A DNA stretch of 64,000 bases, from positions 1 through 64,000 of the forward strand of contig SXON01000059.1 in assembly GCA_005778355.1 (NCBI GenBank). Reading direction: 5' to 3'. Under the pieces are notes generated by a model. The model ran no database searches. It worked only from the letters and a program-made list of their open reading frames with translations, and had not been told where the DNA came from. Every line of letters starts with the position of its first letter. The stretch's first letter is position 1. Below are positions 6,874-15,409 of the stretch, one piece after another. Made by a program: the position numbers and the translations under genes. The DNA comes from Pseudomonadota bacterium (GTDB lineage: Bacteria > Myxococcota_A > UBA796 > SXON01).

Positions 6874-8361
6874 ATGCGCATTCTCCTCGTGCAGCCCGCG
6901 CCCTTCGAAGAGCGCCGCCTCGGCCTCGAGAACACCGTGTGGCGCTCCGAGCCAGTGTCGCTCACGTCGATCGCCGCGATGGTGCCCGAGCACGAGGTGC
7001 GCATCCTCGACATGCGCTGCGAGAAGCCGGCCGTGCTCCCCGAGGTGCTCAGCAGCTGGAAGCCCGACGTCGTCGGCACCACCGCGATGACGACGGACGC
7101 CTACCAGGCGCAGGCCGTCTTGCGGCTGGCCAAGCAGATCGTCCCCGAGGCGCTCACCCTCATCGGCGGCCACCACTGCACGCTCAACACCGCGAGCTAC
7201 TACGTCGATTGGGTCGACGTCGTCGTGCTCGGCGAGGGGGAGCTGGTGTTCAAGGAGCTGGTGGAACGCTGGGGCGCCGAGCGTTCCACCCGCGTTTTCG
7301 AGGGACTTCAAGGCACCGACGTGCGCGCCCCCGACGGCAGCCGCATGAAGCACGGCAAGGCCAAGAACGCGCCCAACCTCGATCACTTGCCCGCGCCTGC
7401 CAGGCACCTGGTGGCGCAGTACCACGGCCAGTACTTCTTCCTCGCCGCCAAGCCGATGGCGAGCATCTTCACCAGCCGCGGCTGCTCCTTCGACTGCAAC
7501 TTCTGCGCGATCTGGGAGTTCTACGATCGACGCACGCGCTTCCTCAGCGCCGAGGTGATCGCCGACCGCATGGCCGCCTGCGAGGAGCCGTTCATCTTCC
7601 TGCTCGACGACAACTTCATGACCCGGGCGGATCGCCTGGAGAAGCTGGCCAGCGAGCTCGAACGCCGCAAGATCAAGAAGTTCTTCATGACACAGGGGCG
7701 GAGCGACTTCATCGCCGAGCATCCCGAGCTCATCGCGCGCCTCGCCAAGGTGGGCCTGATGGGCGTGCTCAGCGGCTACGAGACCAACGACGAGAAGGCG
7801 CTCGAGGGCCTCCGCAAGCGCAACACGCTCGACAACAACATCAAGGCCGCGAAGATCCTCAAGGACAACGGGATCATCTCCACCGGCATCTTCATGGTCC
7901 GTCCCGAGTTCGACCGGGCCGACTTCGCCGGGCTCTTCGAGTACATCGAGTCGCTCGGCGTGGCCATCCCTCTGGTCACCATCCTGACACCGCTGCCCGG
8001 CACGGAGATGTGGAAGAAGTACCGAGAAGACTTGCTCACGGAAGACTTCCGTCTCTTCGACCTGCTCCACGCGGTGACGCCCACGAAGCTGCCCCGCGAG
8101 GAGTTCTACAAGGAGTACGTGGGCTGGAAGCGCGTGGGTCGCACCAGCATGAAGGCCTGGTTCAACCGGAAGACCATGCTGAAGCGCTGGGATTTCTACC
8201 TCCGCGCTGCGCCCAACTTCCCCGAGATGGTGTGGCAGCGCGTCCGCTACCAGCGCATCCAGTTCGACCCGCAGAGCTACCTGCGCGACGAGGTGGGCAT
8301 CATCCGCTCCAACCACTCCCCGCGCCGCCCGGTCGACGAGGTGTCTCTTGCAAGCAAGTGA
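6874..8361 (+). CDS. Cobalamin-type radical SAM enzyme (B12-binding N-domain)
   Basis: 495 residues. N-terminal 130 residues form a Rossmann-like B12-binding domain (RILLVQPAP start, LIGGHHCT loop) but lack the usual DxHxxG base-off motif. The radical SAM core carries SRGCSFDCNFC with C204, C208 and C211 as the [4Fe-4S] ligands. The C-terminus is long and basic. Size and layout match class B methylases and relatives such as the hopanoid C-3 methylase HpnR, a possibility rather than an assignment. GGAG is spaced for the ATG. It overlaps the downstream di-iron oxidase-like gene by 14 bp, so the two products probably act in sequence on one substrate (inference). Confidence 0.85.
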   Translation: MRILLVQPAPFEERRLGLENTVWRSEPVSLTSIAAMVPEHEVRILDMRCEKPAVLPEVLSSWKPDVVGTTAMTTDAYQAQAVLRLAKQIVPEALTLIGGHHCTLNTASYYVDWVDVVVLGEGELVFKELVERWGAERSTRVFEGLQGTDVRAPDGSRMKHGKAKNAPNLDHLPAPARHLVAQYHGQYFFLAAKPMASIFTSRGCSFDCNFCAIWEFYDRRTRFLSAEVIADRMAACEEPFIFLLDDNFMTRADRLEKLASELERRKIKKFFMTQGRSDFIAEHPELIARLAKVGLMGVLSGYETNDEKALEGLRKRNTLDNNIKAAKILKDNGIISTGIFMVRPEFDRADFAGLFEYIESLGVAIPLVTILTPLPGTEMWKKYREDLLTEDFRLFDLLHAVTPTKLPREEFYKEYVGWKRVGRTSMKAWFNRKTMLKRWDFYLRAAPNFPEMVWQRVRYQRIQFDPQSYLRDEVGIIRSNHSPRRPVDEVSLASK

Positions 8362-9181
8362 GTTCCTGAAAGACCTGCGCCGGGAGATCGAGCATCACCC
8401 GGCGGTGAATCACGTCTTCTTGATGCGCGTGGGCACCACGCCCTTCACGCGCGAAGACTACCGGGTTTTCGGGCTCAACCACTACCCACTGGTGGGCACC
8501 TTCTGCCGCTACATGGAGCACTTGTTGCTCAACGCGCCCGATTCTGACAGCAAGTCCTGGATCGCGAAGGTGCTGGTCGACGAGTACGGCGAGGGTAGCG
8601 ACGGCGAAGACCACGCGCAGCTCTACCGGAAGTTCCTCACCGCCTGCGGCGTGGGCCCCGGGGAAGAAGACAAGGAGCCGCTCGACCCGCGCGTGGTGGA
8701 GTTCATCCGCGAGCACCTCCGCCTCGTCACCGAGGAGCCCTTCCTCGTGGGCCTCGGGGCCTTGGGCCCCGGGCACGAGTGGGCCATCCCCAGGATGTTC
8801 GTGCCGATCATCGACGGCTTGCGTCGCGCGGGCTTCGAGGAGCGCGAGATCATGTACTTCACGCTTCATACCTTGCAAGATCAGGACCACGGTCGCTGGC
8901 TGGAGGAGGCCTTGTCGATCATGGTTCGCACCCCGGAAGACGCGGCCCAGGTGCGCCGCGGCGCGCTCCTCTCGATGCAAGCCCGGCAACGTTTCTGGGA
9001 CGGCGTCCAGGCCCGGGTGGTGCGCTGGCGCCAGCCGGTTCACATGTGGGACATCCCCGAGCGAGCGCGGCTCTGGGCGGCGCGACACCAGCCCACGCTC
9101 GCGCAGGTGGCGCCCTCTCTCGGCGTGAAGCTTGCGGTCTACCGGCCGCAGGTGCGAAAGTACGCGGGACTCGAGGCCTGA
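8348..9181 (+). CDS. Haem-oxygenase-fold di-iron oxidase (HDO/CADD/TenA-like)
   Basis: 277 residues from a TTG inside the end of the radical SAM gene. All-helical protein. The six metal ligands of the HDO family can be traced: Glu and His seven apart in GEGSDGEDH, Glu in GPGHEW, and His-x3-Asp-x2-His in LHTLQDQDH. The same spacing is known from CADD (E81/H88/E142/H174/D178/H181). These enzymes use a labile di-iron site and O2 for N-oxygenation, C-C cleavage or aromatic formation. The 14 bp overlap with a B12-type radical SAM gene suggests a two-step pathway. A start at the Met near residue 26 is possible, but the TTG keeps the coupling. Confidence 0.8.
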   Translation: MQASEFLKDLRREIEHHPAVNHVFLMRVGTTPFTREDYRVFGLNHYPLVGTFCRYMEHLLLNAPDSDSKSWIAKVLVDEYGEGSDGEDHAQLYRKFLTACGVGPGEEDKEPLDPRVVEFIREHLRLVTEEPFLVGLGALGPGHEWAIPRMFVPIIDGLRRAGFEEREIMYFTLHTLQDQDHGRWLEEALSIMVRTPEDAAQVRRGALLSMQARQRFWDGVQARVVRWRQPVHMWDIPERARLWAARHQPTLAQVAPSLGVKLAVYRPQVRKYAGLEA

Positions 9182-10102
9182 GTGTTCCTGCTCGTGGCGG
9201 CCGCGCTCGCGGCGCCGACCCTGCTCACCGAGGCGCTCGGCGCCGATCTCGGTGATTCCCCTTCCCTCGTGCACGCCCAGGGCCAGTGGTGGCTCTACGC
9301 CTGCGAGGGGGGCTCCGTCACCCTGCACACCTCGGCCGACGCGCGCACCTGGACCGACGCGGGGGTGGCGTACGCACCGAGCACAGTGAACGACAGCGAG
9401 GGTGCCTGTCCCGCGAGCGTGCTCGCCGACGCCGGCATCGATGGCCACGACTGGGGCATGTGGTACGCCGCGACGGCCGACGACGGCACGCAGACGATCA
9501 TGCTCGCCACCAGTGACGATGGTCGCGCCTGGTCGCCCTGGGGCGTGGCCTGGGCCTGTGGCAAGAACCCATGCGGCGCCCCCGTCGCGATGCGCGTGGG
9601 CAAGTACCACCTCTGGGTACACACCGAGGCCGACGACAACGGCGGCACGCGCCTACGCGTGCACAAGAGCGAGGACGGAACGACCTGGTCGAGCGGACTT
9701 CCGTTTGTCCTCCCGGGCGGCGAGACCGAGATCGACATCGCCTACATGGGCGGCGGTTACCGCGTGCTCGCCAGCAACGGCGCCGGGGCCGTTCTCTACG
9801 AGGGCGTGGAGATCGAGGGCGAGATGACCGAGGTGGCCCGCCTCGACAACTGCCAGCCAGGGGGCGTAGCCCTGGCCCGCGATCCCGACGGCATCGTCGA
9901 CAACACGGCCGACTTCCTTGGGCTTGTCACCGGTCCCTCGCCCGTCCTCTTGACCGGTGTGTCAGAAACCGAGAGCCTTCCCTGCGCGGTCGACACCTGG
10001 GACTCGGGCATCGGTGGCGGCGAGGAGGGGTGTGGAGGCTGTGGTGGGTCGGCGCTGCTCTGGCCGCTGGTGCTCATCGGTCGCCGAGAGCGGGCACGAT
10101 GA
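9182..10102 (+). CDS. Exported beta-propeller (GH43-like) protein with MYXO-CTERM-like tail
   Basis: 306 residues from the GTG directly after the preceding stop. It has a short signal (MFLLVAAALAAPTLL) and repeated Trp-rich blades such as WWLYACEGG, HTSADARTW, GMWYAATADDG and ATSDDGRAW, the pattern of five-bladed propellers of glycosidase families 43/32/68. Catalytic acids cannot be assigned by eye, so enzyme or binding role stays open. The C-terminus has EEGCGGCGG, a short hydrophobic stretch and RRERAR, a MYXO-CTERM-like tail. The last 29 bp overlap the convergent L,D-transpeptidase gene. Its relation to the radical SAM/oxidase pair upstream is unclear. Confidence 0.75.
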   Translation: MFLLVAAALAAPTLLTEALGADLGDSPSLVHAQGQWWLYACEGGSVTLHTSADARTWTDAGVAYAPSTVNDSEGACPASVLADAGIDGHDWGMWYAATADDGTQTIMLATSDDGRAWSPWGVAWACGKNPCGAPVAMRVGKYHLWVHTEADDNGGTRLRVHKSEDGTTWSSGLPFVLPGGETEIDIAYMGGGYRVLASNGAGAVLYEGVEIEGEMTEVARLDNCQPGGVALARDPDGIVDNTADFLGLVTGPSPVLLTGVSETESLPCAVDTWDSGIGGGEEGCGGCGGSALLWPLVLIGRRERAR

Positions 10103-10646
10103 TCACGCTCGTTCCCGGATCCCCGAGGCGGTAGAGCACGTCCATCTCGTCGTTCATCACCGCCACGCAGCCGAGCGTCCAGTCGAACGGCGAGCCCCAG
10201 GGGTTGCCGTGGATGAAGATGTCGCCGCCCATGGCGGTGCCCTGGCTCGGTCGCTGTCCCTTCGCGATGGCCGCCCGCACCGACGATGCCGTCGTGTCGG
10301 AGATGACCCCCGCGGCGAGCGAGCGGGTCACGTCGTCGGCGTTGGGGTAGTTCACCCCCAGCGACCGGTAGTACGAGCTGTTCGGGTTGCGATGGGTGAG
10401 CCGGTACCAGCCCTCCGGAGTCTTGAGGTCGCCCTGTTTGACCTTCGGACCCTCGTCGCCCGCGGGGCCGAGCTGCGCGCTGAAGCAGGTTCCCGGAAGG
10501 AGCTGGTCGGCCTCGTACACGCCGATGGCCCGGTCGGCCTTGGCCACGAAGAAGGTGCGCCCCGACGAGCGCGCGTCGCTCGCGTAGGGCTCGGGCAAGA
10601 TGGCGGGGCAATCAGCGGCCGCCGCGAGCAGGGTGGACAGGATCAT
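10074..10646 (-). CDS. L,D-transpeptidase family (YkuD-like) exported protein
   Basis: 190 residues from the ATG at 10646, the start that places a short signal (MILSTLLAAAA) at the N-terminus. The catalytic block is IHGNPWGSPFDWTLGCVAV: His, then LGC with the nucleophilic Cys as in YkuD/ErfK enzymes (HxG...S/TxGC). KTPEGWYRLTHRNP is the usual substrate-side motif. Such enzymes make 3-3 peptidoglycan cross-links or attach proteins to peptidoglycan; some short secreted members are unassigned. The 3' end overlaps the convergent propeller gene by 29 bp. Confidence 0.8.
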   Translation of the reverse strand: MILSTLLAAAADCPAILPEPYASDARSSGRTFFVAKADRAIGVYEADQLLPGTCFSAQLGPAGDEGPKVKQGDLKTPEGWYRLTHRNPNSSYYRSLGVNYPNADDVTRSLAAGVISDTTASSVRAAIAKGQRPSQGTAMGGDIFIHGNPWGSPFDWTLGCVAVMNDEMDVLYRLGDPGTSVIIVPALGDR

Positions 10647-10745
10647 CGAGGGGTAGAGCGCCGGTAGCGCGAGATCGGACACCCGGCCCCCGGGGAAGTT
10701 CCCGGCCGACCGGGTTAGCTCCGGTCCGCCCGGAGATTTGCACCG

Positions 10746-11855
10746 ATGCTGCACCGCTTCGCCCTCGTCTATGGCGTGCTCGCCAAGACCTTCCACGTGC
10801 GGGTGGTGCCGCTTCTGGTCGTGTGGTTCTACCTCGCGCTTCGCGTGAAGGTGTGGTTCTGGATGCTCATGGACCGGGTGATCTTCCCGAGCCTCGGCCG
10901 CACCGAGGTACGCCGGCCGATCATCATCGTGGGCAACCCGCGCACCGGCACCACCTTCCTCCACCGCTGGCTGGTCGACCACGGCTTCGGCGTGGGCCTA
11001 CAGCTCTTCCGTTCCCTCTACCCCTCCATCATCATGCAGAAGGTGCTTCGTCCCTTCCTGCCTCTGTTGGAGAAGGTGAGTCCCGCACGCTTCCACAACT
11101 CGGCCGCCCACAAGACCAACCTCACCAGCATCGAGACCGACGACGTGACCGGCTTTTTCCGCTACTTCGACGGCTTCTTCCTCTATGGTTTCTTCCTGAC
11201 ATGGTCCGACGAGGATTGTGTACCCCTGATCGATCCCGACGTGCGTGACACCACCGCGCGCGACTTCGATTGGCTCGAAGCGGTGTGGAAACGAAGCCTC
11301 GTGGCCCAGGGCGGTGATCGCGTGGTGGCCAAGCTGTTCACCACCGGCCCGCGCGTGCCTGCCTTCCTCCAGCGTTTCCCCGACGCGCACATCCTCTACA
11401 TGGTGCGCGACCCGGTGGAGGTGATCCCGTCCACCTACTCGCTGGTCACCGGCGTGCTCGACAAGGCCTTCGGCTACTGGTCCTTGCCCGAGGCCACGCG
11501 CGCGCGATTCAACGAGCGTTTCTACAAGGCGCTGGTGATGCTCTTCGAGCGGTTCCACCGCGACTGGGCGAGTGGCAAGATTGACCGCAAGCGCGTGATG
11601 GTCGTGTCCTACGACCGCATGATGAACGACTTCGAGGGGCTCATGGCCGAGATGGTGCCCTTCTTCGACATGAACCCCACGCCCGAGCAGATGGACGCGA
11701 TCAAGCAGACGGCCGAGAAGCAGCGGGCCTACAGCTCGGGCCACAAGTACAACCTGGAGAAGTACGGGTTGTCAGCGGAGCGCATCCGCAAGGACTGCGC
11801 GTTCGTCTATGAAACGTGGCTCACCCCCGCCTCGGCTAGCCCCGGCTCCCACTGA
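10746..11855 (+). CDS. Membrane-associated PAPS sulfotransferase
   Basis: 369 residues with a hydrophobic N-terminal segment (about 18-48) that may anchor it in the membrane. The PAPS 5'-phosphosulfate loop is IIVGNPRTGTTFLHRWL (residues 61-77) and the 3'-phosphate motif is RDPVEVIPSTYSL. This is the Sulfotransfer_3-type family that sulfates lipids, glycans or small molecules. Shine-Dalgarno-like CGGAG lies about 11 nt before the ATG. The 3' end overlaps pstB, on the other strand, by 20 bp. A role in surface lipid or glycan sulfation is inferred. Confidence 0.8.
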   Translation: MLHRFALVYGVLAKTFHVRVVPLLVVWFYLALRVKVWFWMLMDRVIFPSLGRTEVRRPIIIVGNPRTGTTFLHRWLVDHGFGVGLQLFRSLYPSIIMQKVLRPFLPLLEKVSPARFHNSAAHKTNLTSIETDDVTGFFRYFDGFFLYGFFLTWSDEDCVPLIDPDVRDTTARDFDWLEAVWKRSLVAQGGDRVVAKLFTTGPRVPAFLQRFPDAHILYMVRDPVEVIPSTYSLVTGVLDKAFGYWSLPEATRARFNERFYKALVMLFERFHRDWASGKIDRKRVMVVSYDRMMNDFEGLMAEMVPFFDMNPTPEQMDAIKQTAEKQRAYSSGHKYNLEKYGLSAERIRKDCAFVYETWLTPASASPGSH

Positions 11856-12594
11856 CATAGGCTGCCGCCACCTCGGTGCGCGGCGAGCCAAACACCTGGG
11901 CCGTCCTCCCGTGCTCGGCGAGGTAGCCCACCCCCTCGCGCACCCAGAAGACAGCGGTGTGATCGGCGATGCGCCGCGCCTGGGCGAGGTTGTGGGTCAC
12001 GACGATGACCGTGTACTTGCCGCGCAGCGACGCCACGTGGTCCTCCACGACGCCGCTGGCGATGGGATCGAGGGCGGAGCAGGGCTCGTCGAGCAGGATG
12101 ACGCTCGGTTCGAGGGAGAGGGCGCGCGCGATGCACAGGCGCTGTTGTTGCCCCCCCGAGAGAGCGAGCGCGGGACGGTCGAGCCGGTCCCGTACCTCCG
12201 TCCACAGGCCCACGGCCCGGAGCGCCGTCTCGACGCGTGCCTCCACGTCGCCGAAGCCGTGGGCCCGCAGCGGGAAGGCCAAGTTCTCCCTCGTCGACAG
12301 GGGAAAAGGGTTGGGCTTCTGGAAGATCATCCCCACCCGTCGGCGGTGGGCGGTGAGGTCGAGCCCTGGATCGAAAACATCGACGCCACCGACGCGGGCG
12401 CGCCCGGTTGCCCGCGCACCGGGGACCAGATCAACGAGGCGATTGAGGCACGACAAGAAGCTCGACTTGCCACATCCGGACGGCCCGACCAGCGCGAGGA
12501 CCGTCCCGGACGGCACCGTGACGTTCACGTCGGCGAAGGCGGGGACGGACCGATAGGACAGGCCCAGCTGCTCAACTTCGACGCCGAGGGTCAT
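11836..12594 (-). CDS. pstB: Phosphate ABC transporter ATP-binding protein PstB
   Basis: 252 residues, normal for PstB. Walker A GPSGCGKSS (37-45), Q-loop GMIFQKPNPFP, signature LSGGQQQRLC and Walker B VILLDEPCSALDP. The NRLVDLVPGARATG stretch is characteristic of PstB rather than other ABC ATPases. It drives phosphate uptake through PstC/PstA at the cytoplasmic membrane. ATG overlaps the pstA stop (ATGA). No phoU follows; the gene ends against the convergent sulfotransferase. Confidence 0.95.
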   Translation of the reverse strand: MTLGVEVEQLGLSYRSVPAFADVNVTVPSGTVLALVGPSGCGKSSFLSCLNRLVDLVPGARATGRARVGGVDVFDPGLDLTAHRRRVGMIFQKPNPFPLSTRENLAFPLRAHGFGDVEARVETALRAVGLWTEVRDRLDRPALALSGGQQQRLCIARALSLEPSVILLDEPCSALDPIASGVVEDHVASLRGKYTVIVVTHNLAQARRIADHTAVFWVREGVGYLAEHGRTAQVFGSPRTEVAAAYVSGSRG

Positions 12595-13397
12595 GGCCGG
12601 GCCCACCGGCCGAAGAGCGACACCACCGCGTTGATCGCCAGCACCGCCACGATCAGCACACTCGCGCTGGCGTGGGCGCTGGGCTCGCCGCCGGGCACGT
12701 TGCTGGCGAGGTCGTACACGTGGATCGAGAGAGCCCGTCCCGAGTCCATGAGGCTCTCGGGCCACCGATCGACGTAGCCACTGGTGAAGATGAGGGCCGC
12801 GGTCTCGGCCAGGGCGCGTCCGACCCCCAGCACGAGTCCCACGCCGATCGACGGGGCCGCCACCCGGAAGGCCACGCGGCCAAGGTAGTCCGCCTGCCCA
12901 ACACCCAGCGCGGCCGCGCCGAGGCGGTAACTCTCGGGCACCGCGCGCAGGCCCTCCTCGGTGCTCTTCACGAGGATGGGCACCACCATGCAGGCGAGTG
13001 TCAGGCCGCCCGACAGGATGGAGAAGCCGAGCCCCAGCGCCTTGCAGAAGAAGGCGTTGCCGAAGAGGCCAAACACGATGGACGGCACACCAGCGAGCAC
13101 CTCCAGCGACAGGCGGACGGGCCGCGCCCAGGCGCCGCGCTGCTCGGCGAGGAAGGCGCCGGTGCCCACCCCGAGGGGTACTGCCGCAGCGAGGCACACG
13201 CCGAGGATCGCCAGCGTCGAGACCACGACCGGCCCCACGCCGCCCTCTCGCCCCGCGTCGGACACGGGCTCGACGAGGAAGCACAGCGAAAGTCGCGACC
13301 AGCCGCCGAGGAGCGTGTCCCCGAGCACGCTGCCGAGGGCCAGCGCGCAGGCCACGACCGCCGTCCAGGCCAGGCCCGAGAGCACGCGGTCACGCAT
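12591..13397 (-). CDS. pstA: Phosphate ABC transporter permease PstA
   Basis: 268 residues from the ATG at 13397 (MRDRVLSG), which overlaps the pstC stop by 8 bp. Multiple membrane helices, and the EAA-like loop with GAAALGVGQADYLGRVAF and GRALAETAALIFTSG, which is characteristic of PstA. It pairs with PstC to form the phosphate channel. The upstream open frame extends further, but only this start gives a normal PstA N-terminus and fits the operon spacing. Confidence 0.95.
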   Translation of the reverse strand: MRDRVLSGLAWTAVVACALALGSVLGDTLLGGWSRLSLCFLVEPVSDAGREGGVGPVVVSTLAILGVCLAAAVPLGVGTGAFLAEQRGAWARPVRLSLEVLAGVPSIVFGLFGNAFFCKALGLGFSILSGGLTLACMVVPILVKSTEEGLRAVPESYRLGAAALGVGQADYLGRVAFRVAAPSIGVGLVLGVGRALAETAALIFTSGYVDRWPESLMDSGRALSIHVYDLASNVPGGEPSAHASASVLIVAVLAINAVVSLFGRWARP

Positions 13398-14253
13398 GGC
13401 GCGGCCCCAATCGCGAGGCCCCGAGCGACAACACGGCGACCATCGCGAGCAGCACCGCGCCACTGACGAAGAGGGCGCCGCGGTGCGTGCCCTCGGCGTA
13501 GGACATTTCGAGCGCGATGTTCGCGGCGAGAGTGCGCACCGGGGCGAAGAGGCTCCCCGGCACCTGCACCACGTTGCCCGCCACCATGAGCACCGCCATC
13601 GTCTCGCCGAGGGCCCGCGCCGTGGCGAGCACCACCGCGGCCCAGAGCCCGGCACTGGCCCCGGGGAGCACCACCGCGCGCAGGGTGTCGGCCCGGCCGA
13701 GACCCAGGGCCACCGCAGCCTGCACCTGCGACGCGGGCACCGCCGCCATCGCCGCCTCGGCGAGGAGCGCAATCGTGGGCAGGATCATCAGCGCCAGCAC
13801 CAGCCCCGCTGCGAGCAAGCTGGCACCGGGCGGGGCGTGCGCCGCGATGCGCGGCACCAGCACCGACAGCCCCCACAAGCCGTAGACGACACTCGGGATC
13901 CCGGCCAGCAGGCCCACGGCGGCACGGTAGGGCCCGCGCGCCCAGCTCGGCGCGTAGAAGAGGCTCCACGTCGCGACGAGCAGACCGAGCGGCGCCGCGA
14001 GGCACACCGCCAGCGCCGTGCTCAGCGCCGTCCCCGCGAGCATGGGCACGAGGTTGAAGCGCCCGCTGGTGGGGTGCCAGGACGGGTCGCCCACCCACGC
14101 CGTGACGCCCACGGTCGCGACCGCGGTCCACGCTTCCCTCGCCACGAAGGCGCCGATGGAGACCAGGATGAGCGCCGACAGCGCCCCCGCCGAACAGAGC
14201 AGCGCCGACAGGGCCCGGTCGCGCCTACTCGACCGGGACGAAGAACTGCCCAT
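13390..14253 (-). CDS. pstC: Phosphate ABC transporter permease PstC
   Basis: 287 residues from the ATG at 14253, which lies 29 bp inside pstS. The protein has about six membrane helices and the typical segments GIPSVVYGLWGLSVLVP and ARALGETMAVLMVAGN. It forms the PstA/PstC channel. The overlap with pstS is larger than the 4-8 bp overlaps seen elsewhere in this operon. No later ATG or GTG fits before the first membrane helix. Confidence 0.93.
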   Translation of the reverse strand: MGSSSSRSSRRDRALSALLCSAGALSALILVSIGAFVAREAWTAVATVGVTAWVGDPSWHPTSGRFNLVPMLAGTALSTALAVCLAAPLGLLVATWSLFYAPSWARGPYRAAVGLLAGIPSVVYGLWGLSVLVPRIAAHAPPGASLLAAGLVLALMILPTIALLAEAAMAAVPASQVQAAVALGLGRADTLRAVVLPGASAGLWAAVVLATARALGETMAVLMVAGNVVQVPGSLFAPVRTLAANIALEMSYAEGTHRGALFVSGAVLLAMVAVLSLGASRLGPRHA

Positions 14254-15016
14254 CCACCAGGTCGTGCTGGGCCTCGGCGCGCGCGAAGGCGATGAACTCG
14301 GCGGCGAGGCCCTCGGGCTCGCCCCGGGTGACGAGGTTGAGCGGCCGGGACAAGGCGAAGCTGCCGTTCTTGACATTCGCCACCGAGGCCTCCACGCCGT
14401 CGAGGGGCAGGAGCTTGATCGGCGCGCCCTGGTCGCGCTCGAACTCAGCCGCGCCCACGGAAACGTAGCCAATCGCGCCCGGGTTGGCGGCCACGGTCTT
14501 GATGCCCTGGGCGTTGTCGCCGATCACCACGCTCGCCTTGATCGCGGTGGTCTCGAGGGCGAAGAACTGGCAGAAGAGCTCCAGCGTGGAGCGTCCCTCG
14601 GCCTTGTTGATCACGCTGATCGGCAGGTCGGATCCGCCCAGGGACGACCAGTTGACGGTGCCGCCCGTGTAGACCGAGACCACCTGGTCGCGAGAGAGCG
14701 AAGCGACTGGGTTCTCGGCGTGCACGATCAGCGCGATGCCATCGAGCGCGATCGTGGTGAACACCAGGCCCTCGGGGTCGGCATCCTTGCGCGCGCGCGA
14801 GGCCATGCCGATGTCGGCCGTGCCGCTCGCCGCGTCGCTCACGCCGCGCGAAGACCCGCCGGTCTGCACGTCGATGCGGGCGCCCGGGCGACGGTCTTCG
14901 AATCGACGTGCCAGCTCGCTCGCCAGAGGGGCTACGGTGCTCGATCCAGTGAGCGTGAGTCGCGACGCCGCCGAGTCATCGTCGGCGCAGGCGAAGAAAA
15001 GGAGGGCGAGGCTCAT
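14225..15016 (-). CDS. pstS: Phosphate-binding lipoprotein PstS
   Basis: 263 residues. The N-terminus MSLALLFFACADDD is a short lipoprotein signal. The phosphate-binding loop is LTGSSTVAPLASEL, and QTGGSSRGVSDAASGTADIG is the second PstS hallmark. It captures phosphate outside the inner membrane and delivers it to PstC/PstA. First gene of pstSCAB. The upstream 70 bp hold a TTATGC/TAGTTA -10-like stretch about 12 nt before the ATG; a Pho box was not convincingly visible. Confidence 0.93.
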   Translation of the reverse strand: MSLALLFFACADDDSAASRLTLTGSSTVAPLASELARRFEDRRPGARIDVQTGGSSRGVSDAASGTADIGMASRARKDADPEGLVFTTIALDGIALIVHAENPVASLSRDQVVSVYTGGTVNWSSLGGSDLPISVINKAEGRSTLELFCQFFALETTAIKASVVIGDNAQGIKTVAANPGAIGYVSVGAAEFERDQGAPIKLLPLDGVEASVANVKNGSFALSRPLNLVTRGEPEGLAAEFIAFARAEAQHDLVDGQFFVPVE

Positions 15017-15085
15017 ATGCGTCCCCGTGCATAACTAGACGCCCCCCGAGTGTGCCAGTCCCCACATCCACCGGCCGACCGATTC

Positions 15086-15391
15086 TTATTCTACGGCCAC
15101 CCGGCAGCAACCCAGCTCCACGGTAGGCACGTCGCCGAGGTCGCGACGCACCTGCTCGGAGAGGCCGTAGATCACGCGTTTCCCGGCCCGCTGCCGGGTG
15201 AGCACGCCAAGCTCGTGCAAGGCCATGAGGTGCCTCGAGGCCTGGTACTGCTTCACGTCGAGCCGCGCCGTGACCTCATTGACCGACATCGGTCCCTCGC
15301 GCAGCGTGGAGATGATCTTCAGGCGGATCGGCTCGGCCAGGGCCCGGAGCACGGGCGCGCACTGGTCGACGGTGAGGACCGGGAGCTTCAC
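15086..15391 (-). CDS. ArsR-family winged-helix regulator
   Basis: 101 residues from a GTG. Winged-helix core: LRALAEPIRLKIISTLREG, then the recognition helix in QYQASRHLMALHELGVL and the wing RQRAGKRVIYGL. The C-terminal ELGCCRVAVE has a Cys pair that could sense metal or thiol, though no N-terminal CxC site is seen. It lies 70 bp before pstS on the same strand, so it may regulate pst or itself. Upstream is GGTGTATCACC (15399-15409), a small inverted repeat overlapping the likely -10 and a candidate operator. Confidence 0.85.
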   Translation of the reverse strand: MKLPVLTVDQCAPVLRALAEPIRLKIISTLREGPMSVNEVTARLDVKQYQASRHLMALHELGVLTRQRAGKRVIYGLSEQVRRDLGDVPTVELGCCRVAVE

Positions 15392-15398
15392 GGGGTCG

Positions 15399-15409
15399 GG
15401 TGTATCACC
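15399..15409 (-). promoter_or_regulatory. Possible ArsR operator / -10 region
   Basis: GGTGTATCACC has GGTG/CACC arms. Read on the minus strand it contains GATACA about 9 nt before the ArsR GTG. Autoregulation is inferred only from position. Confidence 0.3.

Noticed and set aside
6496-8316. Long minus-strand open frame opposite the radical SAM gene
   Set aside because: High-GC antisense shadow; no domain, while the plus-strand frame has complete radical SAM motifs.
11836-13284. 482-codon reading frame for pstB
   Set aside because: The upstream part is pstA in another frame; the ATG at 12594 overlaps the pstA stop and gives a normal-length PstB.
15017-15085. Pho box upstream of pstS
   Set aside because: No convincing pair of CTGTCAT-like repeats seen by eye.
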